DNA of 64,000 nucleotides from JAACFF01 sp963807975 (GTDB lineage: Bacteria > Chloroflexota > Anaerolineae > Promineifilales > Promineifilaceae). This document shows positions 54,750 through 63,298 of this stretch, piece after piece. Position 1 is the stretch's first letter, and the number at the start of each line of letters is the position of its first letter. Position numbers and translations under genes: made by a program. The notes under the pieces were generated by a model, which saw nothing but the letters and a program-made list of their open reading frames with translations, was not told the origin of the DNA and made no database searches. The stretch lies in the NCBI GenBank assembly GCA_963807975.1, contig CAWEDV010000002.1, positions 372,001 to 436,000 on the forward strand, read 5' to 3'.

Positions 54750-56033
54750 ATGGCAAAAATCTTAAAACCTGGCATCAGCGATGAAGCGGCCCACGCTGCC
54801 GATGTCAAAGTTCAACAAATTGTGGCCGGAATTTTGGAAGACATTCGCCTACGCGGTGATGAAGCAGTTCGTGAATTATCTATCAAATTCGACAATTGGG
54901 ATCCGCCCAATTTCAAATTGTCTGATGAGCAGATTCAAGAAGTCATCGCTTCAATAGATCCACAGACTATCGAAGATCTCAAGTTTGCCCAGGAACAAAT
55001 TCGCAACTTCGCCCAAAATCAAAAGGATGCATTGCTGGATATTGAAGTCGAAACGTTGCCTGGAGTCATCCTCGGTCACAAAAACATCCCGGTCAACAGC
55101 GTTGGTTGCTATATTCCTGGCGGCCAGTACCCGATGGTTGCTTCCGCCCATATGAGCGTGCTCACAGCTAAGGTAGCTGGTGTGAAGCGTATCATCGCCT
55201 GTACACCACCAATCGACGGTCAACTCCCCGCCGAAACCATTGCCGCTATGCACTTTGGCGGAGCCGATGAGATTCATATCATTGGTGGCGTACAAGCCAT
55301 CGCCCGCATGGCATTCGGCACAGAGACAGTAGAACAGGTGGATATGATAGTCGGTCCGGGCAATGCGTACGTCGCGGAAGCCAAGCGGCAGCTGTTCGGC
55401 ACAGTAGGTATCGATCTACTGGCCGGCCCCACCGAAGTGCTGGTAGTAGCCGACGATACGGTTGATGCACAGATGGTGGCCACCGACCTGCTGGGCCAGG
55501 CGGAACATGGTCCCACCTCCCCTGCCGTTCTGATCACTACCAGCGAAAAGTTGGCCCGTGAAACTGAGATTGAGATCGCCCGCCAATTAGAAACGTTGGA
55601 AACGGCCGATATCGCCAGCGTCTCTTGGCGAGATTATGGTGAGATCATTCTCGTAGACAGTCTTGAAGAAGCATGTGTTGAGGCTGACAAAGTCGCCAGC
55701 GAACATGTGCAAATCATGACCGCCGATGATGACTATTTCCTGGAGAACATGACCAATTACGGCGCATTGTTTATTGGCCCGCGCACAAATGTAGCCTACG
55801 GCGACAAGGTGATTGGCACCAACCATACCTTACCCACCAAATTGGCTGCCCGTTATACCGGTGGCCTCTGGGTCGGGAAATACATCAAGACCGTTACCTA
55901 CCAGCGTATACTGACTGATGAAGCAAGCGCGTTAATTGGCGATTACTGCTCCCGCCTCTGCGCCATCGAGCGTTTCTGGGCACATAAAGCACAGGCCGAT
56001 TTGCGAGTTGAACGATACGGGAACGGAAGCTAG
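54750..56033 (+). CDS. Histidinol dehydrogenase-family NAD-dependent dehydrogenase (catabolic paralogue, HpsN-like)
   Basis: 427 residues of the HisD fold with catalytic and zinc residues kept: GPGNAYVAEAKRQLFG, LLGQAEHGP (zinc ligands Gln and His), ASEHVQIM (Glu-His catalytic pair), GDKVIGTNHTLPT (Asp ligand) and AHKAQADLR (C-terminal His). No other histidine-biosynthesis gene is near; the setting with an aldolase and an SDR under a LacI operator points to a catabolic paralogue that oxidises an alcohol to an acid, as HpsN does for a sulfonated diol. The substrate cannot be settled from sequence. 59 bp separate it from the aldolase. Confidence 0.87.
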   Translation: MAKILKPGISDEAAHAADVKVQQIVAGILEDIRLRGDEAVRELSIKFDNWDPPNFKLSDEQIQEVIASIDPQTIEDLKFAQEQIRNFAQNQKDALLDIEVETLPGVILGHKNIPVNSVGCYIPGGQYPMVASAHMSVLTAKVAGVKRIIACTPPIDGQLPAETIAAMHFGGADEIHIIGGVQAIARMAFGTETVEQVDMIVGPGNAYVAEAKRQLFGTVGIDLLAGPTEVLVVADDTVDAQMVATDLLGQAEHGPTSPAVLITTSEKLARETEIEIARQLETLETADIASVSWRDYGEIILVDSLEEACVEADKVASEHVQIMTADDDYFLENMTNYGALFIGPRTNVAYGDKVIGTNHTLPTKLAARYTGGLWVGKYIKTVTYQRILTDEASALIGDYCSRLCAIERFWAHKAQADLRVERYGNGS

Positions 56034-56057
56034 AATTTACGGTTCACAATTTAGGAT

Positions 56058-56099
56058 TGACGATTCAAGTCACTGTCGAAACACTGGCTTGAATCGTCA
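56058..56099 (+). terminator. Hairpin after the HisD-like gene
   Basis: TGACGATTCAAG (56058-56069) pairs perfectly with CTTGAATCGTCA (56088-56099), 18-base loop, followed by GTTTATTT. It lies between the HisD-like and SDR genes; read-through to the SDR is possible since its start is 20 bp further on. Confidence 0.6.
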
Positions 56100-56118
56100 G
56101 TTTATTTAAGGTGGCTTT

Positions 56119-56871
56119 ATGACGAATGACAATTCGATGACCGGCCAAGTGGCGATCGTTACCGGGGGCGGGGGGGGGATTGGTTCAGCAATTTGCCGCC
56201 GGTTGGCTAATGCCGGTGCACAAGTAATCGTAATCGACCTTCAGCAAGAAAAGGCGCAGGTGCTGGTAGAAAGTTTGCCTGGGGAGAACCACATGATCTT
56301 CAATGCCTCAATCACAGACAGCGCTGCTTTGAAGAGGTTGGCCGGGGAGATTGCTGATCGGCATAGAAAGGTGGACTTGTTGGTCAACAATGCCGGTGTA
56401 ACAACCCCTGTAGCCCATGACGATCTTGACGGTTTATCTGATGAATGGATTGACCGCATTTTTCAGGTCAACTGGCGCGGTTCATTTGCCTGCGCACGCG
56501 CATTTAAAGATCTGCTGCAAGCGAGAGACGGTGGTACGATCGTAAATATCTCCTCAATAGCCGGGACCACCGGTGTGGGCAGCAATGTCGCCTACTGCGC
56601 CTCCAAGGCTGCCATAGACTCCATGACGCGCTCGCTGGGACGGGCTCTGGCGCCAAAGATTCGCGTCGTTTCTATCGCACCCGGTTGGGTGCTAGGCGAG
56701 TACGCCAAGCGATTCGATCCTGCCTATTTACAGCAACAGGTTGACTTAACCCCCGCTGGCCGCTTGGCTACCCCGGAAGATGTGGCTGAAACCGTGTGGG
56801 CTATCGCTACAACGTTGACGCTTATGACGGGCAATATCGTTCCGGTGGACGGGGGTCGGCCGTTGTCATAA
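56119..56871 (+). CDS. Short-chain dehydrogenase/reductase
   Basis: 250 residues. NAD(P)-binding VTGGGGGIGSAICRRL, LLVNNAGVTTP, catalytic Ser in IVNISSIAGTTG, YCASKAAIDS with Tyr and Lys, and the C-terminal PGWVLGEYA and GNIVPVDGGRPLS. It is intact, unlike the SDR at 33153. A likely partner of the preceding dehydrogenase and aldolase in oxidising a polyol or sugar acid. The Asp in VIVIDLQQEK (end of beta-2) favours NAD over NADP. Confidence 0.9.
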   Translation: MTNDNSMTGQVAIVTGGGGGIGSAICRRLANAGAQVIVIDLQQEKAQVLVESLPGENHMIFNASITDSAALKRLAGEIADRHRKVDLLVNNAGVTTPVAHDDLDGLSDEWIDRIFQVNWRGSFACARAFKDLLQARDGGTIVNISSIAGTTGVGSNVAYCASKAAIDSMTRSLGRALAPKIRVVSIAPGWVLGEYAKRFDPAYLQQQVDLTPAGRLATPEDVAETVWAIATTLTLMTGNIVPVDGGRPLS

Positions 56872-57135
56872 GTGGCAATTTCCAATACCGTTACTATATT
56901 CAAATAATTGATTGCAGTACATATCTGTACAATGGATGCAAGCTTGCCGTGTATAATTATTTGCAGGGCAAATTATTCGATCCGATTTTCGTTGCTCGGC
57001 GCGAAGCTGCGGCAATGTATCGTAATATGCAAGGACTCGGATCCAAATCATTCTCTAGAGAAAACACTTCCTGAACTGCAATCTTACATTCTTTGATACA
57101 ATCCTGCTTCATTATGTTTGGAACAGGATTTTTTG

Positions 57136-58242
57136 ATGATTTGGTTAGCCACCACACATATTTTTTCTGCCCGTCTGGAATTATTGCATATCGGCCGTTT
57201 ATCTGAAAAAGACAAAGACCTGGAAATCATGAACTTGCGTCATCAACTGGATGTAATGACGCGTCTGCAAACCAAGCCTGTTAAACCTAATCGGCCTGAA
57301 AAGATGACGTTGGCAGTGCTGACCAAGAAGCTCAAACAGTCCACAAATCGTACAACCAGCCAGCTACGTGATGTCATTCGTATCATCAAACCGGAAACAG
57401 TCATTCGCTGGCATCGCGAATTGGTACGTCGCAAATGGACCCATGATCGGAAGAACAAAGGTGGTCGACCAAAAGTCATTCAAGAAAAAGAATCCTCAAT
57501 CGTACGGTTGGCTCAGGAAAATCTACGCTGGGGTTACGCCAAAATCGAAGGTGAAATGCTCAAGCGCGGGTTCAAGGTTTCCCTCACAACAGTGCGGAAT
57601 GTACTTGACAGAAACGGCATAGTGCCGGCTCCCATCCGCTATGGTTCTATTGGGTGGAAAACTCTGATGAAGCATTATAAGGAACAACTTCTAGCCTGTG
57701 ATTTCTTTACAGTAGAAACGATCTTCTTGAAAACAGTCTACATGCTGGTGTTTATCGAATTGGGTACGCGACGAGTCCACTTGGCTGGAGTTACCAGCCA
57801 TCCTAATGGACTTTGGATAGCTCAACAAGCCAGACAACTCATTTGGGAATTCGACGAATCACAAACCAGCTTTCGCTGTCTCATTCGTGACAATGACAAG
57901 AAGTATGCCAAAGCTTTTGACACTATATTCGAATCCTCAAACATTCATATCATTCCGACACCATTTAAGGCACCGAATGCCAATGCTTTCACAGAACGGT
58001 GGGTGCGCACAGTGCGTGAGTAATGCCTTGATCACCTACTGATTGTGAATGAATCTCACTTGCGCCGGGTTCTAAACGAATATTTGGCTTACTACAACAA
58101 TCGGCGACCTCATCAGGGACTTAAACAGCAATCCCCGATTCCACGTACCAAACCGATAACGATAGGATCAGTCAGTAAGCGTCAGGTACTTGGCGGCATC
58201 ATCAATGATTATTTTCGCTCGCCGGAAGCAAGAGCCATTTGA
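57136..58242 (+). pseudogene. rve/DDE integrase-core transposase, copy D (one nonsense codon)
   Basis: The best preserved copy. ATG 57136 gives MIWLATTHIFSARLELLHIG, then SEKDKDLEIMNLRHQLDVMT, WHRELVRRKWTHDRKNKGGR, ACDFFTVETIFLKTVYMLVF (first Asp), RDNDKKYAKAFDTIF (second Asp), NANAFTERWVRTVRE (Glu). A single TAA (58021-58023) stands where copies A, B and E have a Glu codon (REE or RQE then CLDH); the frame goes on to RPHQGLKQQSPIPR and ends at 58242. It would need only one base change to be whole. Confidence 0.88.
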
Positions 58243-58455
58243 CTCACTTAGTCTGACTTAAAACTGAAAAATGTTGCACCATCCCAGTAATTGATGAGAG
58301 TGTTTTGGCAGGGCTGTTATTGAGAAAAGGACCATTCGGGGTGTCTGAATTGTCGGTAAAGTTGAATGGGAGACTTTCAACCAGGTCGTGATTTTCGATT
58401 GATCCTCGTAGAGCAAGCAGAAAACCCACTCCCATTTGACAAGCAATAACGCGAT

Positions 58456-58469
58456 CCAGGTTTTTGCAT
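58456..58469. repeat. IS right-end core motif, first of a local pair
   Basis: CCAGGTTTTTGCAT is part of the copy D right end. The identical 14-mer recurs at 58708-58721, outside the element, and at 11056-11069 in copy C. Confidence 0.7.
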
Positions 58470-58475
58470 ACTACG

Positions 58476-58691
58476 GGCTGGTCATAGCCATCTGGTTTCC
58501 AGATCCGGTCTTCTTGGTCGTTCTGACCCTGCAGTCCCTAATTTTAGTCTTCAAAGACCGGTTTGATTTGCAGCAACGGCCGTTTTTGCGCCTTTGTGAA
58601 ACTCAAGTATTAACCCCAAGTCGGGTAAGAGAGAGATGTTGCCAGGTACCGAAAAAATCACAATTTGTGGCTTTCCATTGCCATTGGTCGG
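58476..58691. other. Gap between IS copy D and the phosphatase gene
   Basis: About 215 bases with no supported gene. A plus-strand frame with a hydrophobic stretch (GLVIAIWFPDPVFLVVLTLQ) runs out of the IS end, but it lacks a start and any known family. It may hold debris of another IS or of a cut gene. Confidence 0.25.
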
Positions 58692-60356
58692 TTAACTGGC
58701 ACTATGACCAGGTTTTTGCATGGCGGACTTGATGATCAACATCGTTATATCATCCGTCTGTAGTTCTTGCCCGATGAACGCCGACAAATCAGCCTCGATT
58801 CTTGCCAGGTAATCTACGGCCGTCTCTGCGCTATCTCCAACAACATCTAAGAAGCGCGATGCACCATATTCCTCACCCTCGACATTTAAAGCATCTGTCA
58901 CGCCGTCAGTGTAAGCCAGCAGTGCGTCACCTGCTGCAAGATTGACCATCTTGTCGACCAGAGGTATCTCCTCAAATACACCTAGAATAGGCCCAGTTCG
59001 CACCAAACGCTCTATCTTACCTTCAGAGCGGTGCAAGTAAGGCGGATCATGCCCGGCGTTGGCATAGATTAGCATGCCCTTATCTGGCTCCAGCACACCA
59101 AGGAAAACGGAAACAAACATATCTGAATCTGATTGTTTTACCAGCGATTCGTTGACAATCAATAACGTGTCGGCCGGACTGGGTGCATACGCTGCCGTGG
59201 CCCGAATGTAACTATGAACCATGGTCATATACAGAGCAGCCGGGGCGCCCTTGTCCGAAACATCGCCGATGACGAAGCCCCAACGTCCTTCCGGCAGTGG
59301 GAATACATCATAAAAATCCCCGGCCACCTCCCGCGCTGCATACCAGCTGGCTGCCAGCTCAAATCCGGGAATCTCGGGCAGCCGCTGCGGCAGCAAGCTA
59401 GCCTGGACCTCGCGCGCCATTTCCAGTTCCCGTTCCAGGCGTTCTCGCTGCACCTTTGCTAGATTATAGAGATAAGCCCATTCCAGCGTCACCGCAATCT
59501 GGCTGCCAACCATCGAAAGGAACTGCAAATCATCATCAATAATAAGCTGCCAATCAACTGTTGCCACGTTGATAATACCCAACAGGCGACCCGAGGCGAT
59601 GAGTGGTGTTGAGGCATGGTAGAATAAACCGCGATTATCCCCATCCGCCCGGGCTGAATCACGGAGTCTAGTACACTCGACCACATTAACAGCCCTTTTC
59701 ATGCGTCCCAATCTGGCCAATTTCTGGCAGTGACAATCAGGGGGTTGGCGGAGATAACAGGGATCATCACGTTGCAGGCCGGGCGGCAAACCGAATGTTG
59801 CCGGGACTGCGAAATCATGCGGGAGCCTCTCACGGGTTGTTGCGAATTGATGGTAAATGTCAGGTATAACATACATCCAAGCCGTTTGCAGATTCATTGC
59901 TCCGGCCAATGTTTCCAACGCCGTCTCCAGTGCGGAGCTCACGTCTTTCGAATTGTTGAGTTGTTGGGTCAGTTCATGCAATGCCCGCAGGTGGGTCAGC
60001 TCCCGAACCTGAGCCTCTCCTGGTGGAATCGCTTTGCGTCGCCTGACTTCATCCCTGGTTAGAATTGGCCGGTCAAACTCTTTACTGGAAAAAGGGTCAA
60101 GATCAATCAACCCTATTTCCTTAACCCAACTGTAAAAGCGGCGCAGGGAAGCGAACTTTTGGCGAATACCCTTCCGCCCCACCCCGTGAACTCGTAGATG
60201 GAGCAAATAGGCGCGCAGGTCGATTTCGTCATCATCGGTAGGAATGAATTCTGATTGCTGACGGCCGACCATCCACTCAAAATACTCGGCCACATCATCA
60301 AGAACCCGTTTCTCTTCCGGTTTGAGGGATGAGCGAAAATCATCTAAGAGATTCAT
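58692..60356 (-). CDS. SpoIIE/RsbU-type PP2C phosphatase with GAF domain and tyrosine-recombinase-like N-terminus
   Basis: 554 residues. Residues about 5-100 (VLDDVAEYFEWMVGRQQSEF, DLRAYLLHLRVHGVGRKGIR, FASLRRFYSWVKEIGLIDLD) look like the SAM-like core-binding domain of tyrosine recombinases. A GAF-type sensor (about 120-285) and a coiled linker (RERLERELEMAREVQASLLP) follow, then the PP2C domain (about 320-545) with GDFYDVFPLPEGRWGFVIGD (metal Asp), GHDPPYL, YTDGVTDALN and QTDDITMLI. Such phosphatases dephosphorylate anti-sigma-factor antagonists. No catalytic recombinase domain is present. The last residues MQKPGHSAS coincide with an IS-end-like motif. It stands alone; no anti-sigma gene is nearby. 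Confidence 0.85.
   Translation of the reverse strand: MNLLDDFRSSLKPEEKRVLDDVAEYFEWMVGRQQSEFIPTDDDEIDLRAYLLHLRVHGVGRKGIRQKFASLRRFYSWVKEIGLIDLDPFSSKEFDRPILTRDEVRRRKAIPPGEAQVRELTHLRALHELTQQLNNSKDVSSALETALETLAGAMNLQTAWMYVIPDIYHQFATTRERLPHDFAVPATFGLPPGLQRDDPCYLRQPPDCHCQKLARLGRMKRAVNVVECTRLRDSARADGDNRGLFYHASTPLIASGRLLGIINVATVDWQLIIDDDLQFLSMVGSQIAVTLEWAYLYNLAKVQRERLERELEMAREVQASLLPQRLPEIPGFELAASWYAAREVAGDFYDVFPLPEGRWGFVIGDVSDKGAPAALYMTMVHSYIRATAAYAPSPADTLLIVNESLVKQSDSDMFVSVFLGVLEPDKGMLIYANAGHDPPYLHRSEGKIERLVRTGPILGVFEEIPLVDKMVNLAAGDALLAYTDGVTDALNVEGEEYGASRFLDVVGDSAETAVDYLARIEADLSAFIGQELQTDDITMLIIKSAMQKPGHSAS
58708..58721. repeat. IS right-end core motif inside the phosphatase 3' end
   Basis: Exact copy of CCAGGTTTTTGCAT, in the same orientation as the copy D right end, 252 bp away. 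It encodes the MQKPG of the phosphatase C-terminus, just after the conserved PP2C end. Confidence 0.55.
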
Positions 60357-60735
60357 TGTTCAATTCATAATAAACGCCTGACCACAACCTATCATTTCAT
60401 CAGATATATTTGGGGCAAAAGGCATTAACACTTTGTGCGACGTACCAAAGGTGGAAAATTAGCGTCTTAGTCAATGGGTTATTTGAGTTTCCTTGCTAAC
60501 AAGTGAATATTGTCAATGGACAGGTGCCAGGGATTGGAAATGCCGCGACCATAGTGCCACCGTATGTTGACTGTTCTTCAGGATTATTGAGAATATACTA
60601 AACCGATTCAATTGCTTATGCAAACATGCATTCTGGAAAACAGGGTGTGTGAAGTCAGAAACTGTAGGACAGATCGGTAGCTAGGAATAAGGGAGGTTTT
60701 CGCCATCGGATACAATAACTACGGAGGATAAAACG
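60357..60735. other. Intergenic region between phosphatase and orfA fragment
   Basis: No gene is supported. It should hold the phosphatase promoter (minus strand), but no clear hexamer pair is seen. The segment from about 60650 (GTGAAGTCAGAAACTGTAGG) may be the left end of the IS3-type element whose orfA follows. Confidence 0.3.
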
Positions 60736-60978
60736 ATGGCAAGGAAAATCACAAAAACGTCAGCAGCAAAATCCGTTCGGAATATCAGGCGCAATAGTTG
60801 CAAGCGTTATTCAGGGGAGGAGAAGATACGTATCGTCCTAGAGGGACTACGGGGCGAGGAAACGGTCGCTGAATTGTGCCGGCGAGAAGGCATCAGCGAG
60901 AGTGTGTACTATCGTTGGAGCAAAGAGTTTCTGGAGGCCGGCAAGCAGCGGAAAGCCCAGCCATTCCCGCGCCAATAA
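60736..60978 (+). pseudogene. IS3-family transposase OrfA (HTH_Tnp_1), truncated element
   Basis: 80 codons after ACGGAGG: a basic N-terminus, then YSGEEKIRIVLEGLRGEETV and AELCRREGISESVYYRWSKE, the IS3/IS911 OrfA helix-turn-helix, ending LEAGKQRKAQPFPRQ. The usual leucine-zipper C-terminus and the OrfB DDE gene are missing. IS copy E begins 89 bp downstream and no OrfB is seen on its far side, so the element lost its 3' part. Confidence 0.8.
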
Positions 60979-61066
60979 TGAGGATAGGGTCTCTTTTGTC
61001 TTCATTCATTAACTGTCAAGACGTTCTCTGGGCTCAATATTACAAAGCAAGAATTCCTCGCTGCCC

Positions 61067-62528
61067 CGTACTATGCAAAAAATACATCCAAATGAGATTC
61101 TCTCGAGTACAAAGTGGTAATATGCTCCATTTTCAGATTCCGGTAGAATCAGCAAAATCCCCAATTTGGAGTATGCATTTATATGGTCTGGTTTCTGGAT
61201 GCGCAGATTTTTTCCACGCTAACTTCCCTCATTCAAATCGGCAGGATGTCCGACACGGACAAAGATTTGGAAATCATGGTTTTACGTTACCAGTTGGGCA
61301 TCGCTGAACGAAAAATGCAGAAACCAGTTCGAGCTAATCGCGCAGAAAGGATGACTCTGGCTGTGCTGGCAGGTAGGCTGAAGAAGCAGACCAACTGACC
61401 TGCCAATCAATTCAAAAACATCATTCGACTTGTCCAGCCAGAAACAGTGTTTCGCTGGCATCGGGATTTGGTTCGTCGCAAATGGACTCAAGAAAGTCAA
61501 GGGAAACGAGGTCGACCACGTATTGATGACCAAATGGAGCACTTGATTGTACGCCTTGCTAAAGAGAATCTGCGCTGGGGCTATTGCAAGATCGAGGGAG
61601 AACTTACCAAATTAGGCTTCGATGCCTCACTGACAACAGTGCGTAATGTTCTCAGCAGAAATGGCATTATCCCAGCACCCGTTCGATACGGGTCCATTGG
61701 TTGGAAAACCATGATGAACCACTACAAAGAACAGTTGCTGGCATGTGGCTTTTTTGTGGTTGAATCGCTTTTCTTACGCACCTACTACGTCCTCTTTTAC
61801 TTGGAAATTGGAACCAGACGCGTTCATCTAGCCGGGGTGTCTGCCAATCCGAACGGGCAATGGGTCGCTCAGCAAGCCAGACAATACGTTTGGTCCATTG
61901 AAGAAAGAGAGGAGACATTCCGTTGTCTGATTCATGATAATGATCCCAAATTCACCGAAGCCTTTGATGATGTATTTCAATCGAAGCAGATCCATGTCAT
62001 TCATACCCCCATTGAGGCACCAAATGCTAATTCTTACGCAGAAAGATGGGTCAGAAGCGTAAGAGAAGAGTGCTTAGACCATGTACTCATTCTCAACGAA
62101 GCTCATCTCCGCCATGTGCTCCAATCCTACATCAACTATTATAATTCCCGCCGGCCGCATCAGAGCCTAGAGCAGCAATCGCCCATCCCTTATCCAGAAC
62201 AAACGAAGACTGGAAATGTTAAACGGCGTCAGCTTCTGGGTGGGATCATCAATGATTATTATCGGTCTCCAGGCAACAACGCCCTCTCGCCCCAATTAAG
62301 CTAATTGCTTTCTATTTTGGTTCATCAGGCAGCTCTGACGACGGTTGGAGTCAATTTCATCGTTCCAGCTTACTCTTCGACAGCCGATTTTACGGCCATT
62401 TAGGCACATTGAGAAACCAATCCTTCTGCAAATTTACCTCCTTACCGTGAACAATAGTCTTCTTTCTTGGCTAAAAAAGACGGTGCTTTCTCCCTCTTTA
62501 GTCTCGGATAGGTTATTTGCATATTACG
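61067..62528 (+). mobile_element. Insertion sequence copy E (1462 bp)
   Basis: Left end CGTACTATGCAAAAAATAC (61067) and right end, read inward, CGTAATATGCAAATAACC: imperfect terminal inverted repeats that also show CCCGTA just outside on both sides. The transposase start is 116 bp from the left end and a 224-bp non-coding tail is related to that of copy A. The element lies between the OrfA fragment and marC-like gene. Confidence 0.8.
61183..62304 (+). pseudogene. rve/DDE integrase-core transposase, copy E (one nonsense codon)
   Basis: ATG 61183: MVWFLDAQIFSTLTSLIQIG, DKDLEIMVLRYQLGIAERKM, then TGA (61396-61398) where the D copy has Arg in KQSTNRTTSQ (CGA to TGA). It goes on QPETVFRWHRDLVRRKWTQE, GFFVVESLFLRTYYVLFYLE, HDNDPKFTEAFDDVF, NANSYAERWVRSVREE, RPHQSLEQQSPIPYPE, to 62304. 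In this copy the first catalytic Asp region reads ACGFF instead of ACDFF, a second likely inactivating change. Closest to copy A. Confidence 0.88.
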
Positions 62529-62615
62529 GGCATTACGATAGTCGTAACGATGACGAGCAGTACCATCTATCCTGTGGTAGATTCTTCTGCCATGATTCTT
62601 CCTTTCGTCACTGTG

Positions 62616-63260
62616 TTAATGGGAAACGGCCGTTATGATTCCCAAATCAGCCAATCCATCCACCATCAACTGCACAGCCAATGCCGCCAGCAACACACCA
62701 AACACAGCTTCCGTTACCGCCAGCCGCGAAGGATCAAGGTGTTTTGCCAACTTGTCCATGTTTCTGAATACAGCAAAATCAATGGCTCCCACTATCAATA
62801 CAAGGCCGATAACAATCACCGCCATCATGATGGAATCAATGTCACTGGACGCGATAACTAACGCCGCAATACCTGCCGGATTGAGCAGATAAGGCACGGC
62901 CAGCGGGTAAACGGCCATTTGCATAGCGCTGCGATCAGAGGCTTCTTCGTGATGCTCAGATTTGGCAGGGCTGACCAACATATGCAATGCCAGCAGGAGT
63001 AGCACGATACCGCCAGCAATGTTGGCTGCTCCTGATGTGAAGTGTAAAAGCCGCATGAGGAACCAACCAAGAATAACCAAGAGCAGCGATGTGGAAACGG
63101 CCGTGCTTACCATCTTGTTAGCAACCTTCAATTGCGTTTCAGCATCCATCGTTTTCGTTAAATCTATGAAAGGTACCAAAGCGATTTTCGGCCCCAGACC
63201 AATCAAAAATAGTAAAAACATATCGAAAATCAAATAAAAATCAATACCTTCAAAACTCAT
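62616..63260 (-). CDS. MarC-family integral membrane protein
   Basis: 214 residues from ATG 63260 with AAGGAGAT upstream (a GTG one codon earlier is less likely). Six hydrophobic helices; LIGLGPKIALVPFIDLTKTM in the first part and AVPYLLNPAGIAALVIASSD in the second fit the MarC/UPF0056 duplicated pattern, with short polar loops between. The family is wide-spread; its role is unsettled and it is not a proven antibiotic transporter. IS copy E ends about 90 bp beyond its 3' end. Confidence 0.85.
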   Translation of the reverse strand: MSFEGIDFYLIFDMFLLFLIGLGPKIALVPFIDLTKTMDAETQLKVANKMVSTAVSTSLLLVILGWFLMRLLHFTSGAANIAGGIVLLLLALHMLVSPAKSEHHEEASDRSAMQMAVYPLAVPYLLNPAGIAALVIASSDIDSIMMAVIVIGLVLIVGAIDFAVFRNMDKLAKHLDPSRLAVTEAVFGVLLAALAVQLMVDGLADLGIITAVSH

Positions 63261-63298
63261 CACAACATCTCCTTTTTAGTTTTATCTTACCTACCTAC

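Larger units (their letters stand above)
57021..58475 (+). mobile_element. Insertion sequence copy D (1455 bp)
   Basis: Left end CGTAATATGCAAGGACTCGG; right end, read inward, CGTAGTATGCAAAAACCTGG. They share CGTA, TATGCAA and the later GGATC, so they are imperfect terminal inverted repeats of about 25 bp. The transposase start is 115 bp from the left end and a 233-bp non-coding tail follows it. The sequence left of the element (about 56953-57020) reads LQGKLFDPIFVARREAAAMY in one frame and may be a fragment of a disrupted gene. No clear target duplication. Confidence 0.8.

Noticed and set aside
54750..56033. Histidine biosynthesis gene hisD
   Set aside because: The fold and residues fit, but no other his gene is present and the operon is catabolic, so a paralogue is more likely.
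58436..58732. 98-codon plus-strand frame leaving IS copy D
   Set aside because: It overlaps the IS end and the phosphatase 3' end, has no ribosome site and no known domain.
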